Of a stretch of DNA of 5,853 bases, positions 5,297-5,853 are shown piece after piece. The stretch comes from Thermus kawarayensis JCM 12314 (lineage in GTDB: Bacteria > Deinococcota > Deinococci > Deinococcales > Thermaceae): the NCBI GenBank assembly GCA_001311545.1, contig BBBL01000109.1:1-5853 (forward strand), written 5' to 3'. A model generated the notes under the pieces. The model was not told the origin of the DNA. It searched no databases and worked only from the letters and a program-made list of their open reading frames with translations. The translations under genes were made by a program, and so were the position numbers. Every line of letters begins with the position of its first letter. Position 1 is the first letter of the stretch.

Positions 5297-5853
5297 GTGG
5301 AGGAGGTCAAGGAGGAGCGTAAAGAGAAGCCCGGGGCCCGCCACCCGGCCCACCAGGCCACCCTCTTCCTGGAGGGGAGCCTGAGGGAGGAGGGCTTCGC
5401 TAGCCCCCGCCTTCCCCGGGGGTGCCGGGTGGAGGTGGCGGGGTACGCCCTGACCCAGCCGGAGGAGCACCGGGGGGAGGGGGTCTTCGCCCTCTGGCCC
5501 CGCACGGACGAGGAGGGGAGGCTCGTCCTGGCCCAGGCGGCCACCAAGCTCAGGCGCCCCCTGGAGGGGCCGGAGCTGGTGGTGCACGGGGTCCTCCTCC
5601 ACGCCGACCGGAGGAGGCTCGTGGTCCTCGTCCAGCCCAAGAGCGGGGAGGCCTTCAGGCTCACCCTGGCCCGGGCCCGGGGCTTCACCGCCTTCCTGGA
5701 GCCCAGGAGGGCCTACCGCCTCGAGGGGGCTGCGGGGGGGAGGCTCCTCGCCGAGCGGGCCTTCCCCCTGGGGAAGTGGGTCCTGGCCCGGAAAGGGGGG
5801 AGGCCCCTCCCCGAGCCCATAGAGGGGGACCGGAACCCGCACCTGGAGGGGCG
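5297..5853 (+). CDS. Unrecognised beta-rich protein, open at the right edge
   Basis: Frame 5297-5853 has near-perfect Thermus codon use with no stop in 185 codons. The GTG start follows GGGGGAGG (5288-5295), overlapping the stop of the helix-turn-helix gene, so the two form an operon. After a charged N-terminus (EEVKEERKEK) the sequence alternates short hydrophobic strands with arginine-rich turns, such as CRVEVAGYAL, ELVVHGVLLH and RLVVLVQPK. That could fit one or two small beta-barrels (OB-like), but this is only a visual impression. No catalytic motif, signal peptide or membrane segment is seen. If the window is circular, the frame runs on into 1-126, giving about 227 residues with a helical tail ahead of the ribbon-helix-helix gene. 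A role in plasmid replication or maintenance is then attractive but unproven. Confidence 0.7.
   Translation, partial: MEEVKEERKEKPGARHPAHQATLFLEGSLREEGFASPRLPRGCRVEVAGYALTQPEEHRGEGVFALWPRTDEEGRLVLAQAATKLRRPLEGPELVVHGVLLHADRRRLVVLVQPKSGEAFRLTLARARGFTAFLEPRRAYRLEGAAGGRLLAERAFPLGKWVLARKGGRPLPEPIEGDRNPHLEG

Noticed and set aside
5170..5842. Minus-strand frames opposite the helix-turn-helix gene and the right-edge gene
   Set aside because: Low-complexity Pro/Gly/Arg-rich or Ser/Arg-rich shadows; the plus strand has correct third-position bias and ribosome sites.
1..5853. CRISPR array, tRNA or rRNA gene, insertion sequence
   Set aside because: No regularly spaced repeats, no cloverleaf or rRNA-like stretch, and no transposase or matching terminal repeats were found by eye.

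Overview
The window looks like DNA from Thermus or a close relative, most likely plasmid or other accessory DNA. The outer parts (about 1-165 and 3105-5853) are very GC-rich, with almost every third codon position G or C and gene starts preceded by GGAGG. Between them lies a clearly AT-richer block (about 165-3104) carrying a restriction-modification cluster, which reads as transferred DNA.

Layout. Left edge: the 3' end of a GC-rich gene (2-126), a ribbon-helix-helix-like gene (123-455) and a 59-residue orphan (442-621), all on + and overlapping. Then an HNH endonuclease (715-1299) translationally coupled to a beta-class DNA methyltransferase (1296-2225). A 226-base convergent gap follows. 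On the minus strand, read from right to left, are a small antitoxin-like gene (4671-4495), a PIN-domain toxin (4523-4039), a tyrosine recombinase (4042-3105) and a gene of uncertain, possibly nuclease, function (3090-2452). A 320-base intergenic region (4672-4991) holds direct repeats and a 33-bp inverted repeat. It is followed on + by an excisionase/MerR-type helix-turn-helix gene (4992-5288) and an unrecognised gene that runs off the right edge (5297-5853).

Two overall observations matter. First, at least five genes are broken by single-base frameshifts, nearly all at homopolymers and nearly all missing one base. Restoring them gives full-length proteins with complete motifs (methyltransferase 310 aa, recombinase 312 aa, PIN toxin 161 aa), so these are probably sequencing or assembly errors rather than dead genes. 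Second, the open reading frame at the right edge continues in frame, on the same strand, into the frame at the left edge. The window could therefore be a complete circular replicon of about 5.85 kb, opened inside one gene of about 227 codons.

Taken together, the genes form a persistence and mobility set: DNA-binding maintenance proteins, a restriction-modification system, a toxin-antitoxin pair and a site-specific recombinase. No known replication initiator was recognised. If the circle is real, the unrecognised gene and the repeat-rich region are the best candidates for a new replicon core.
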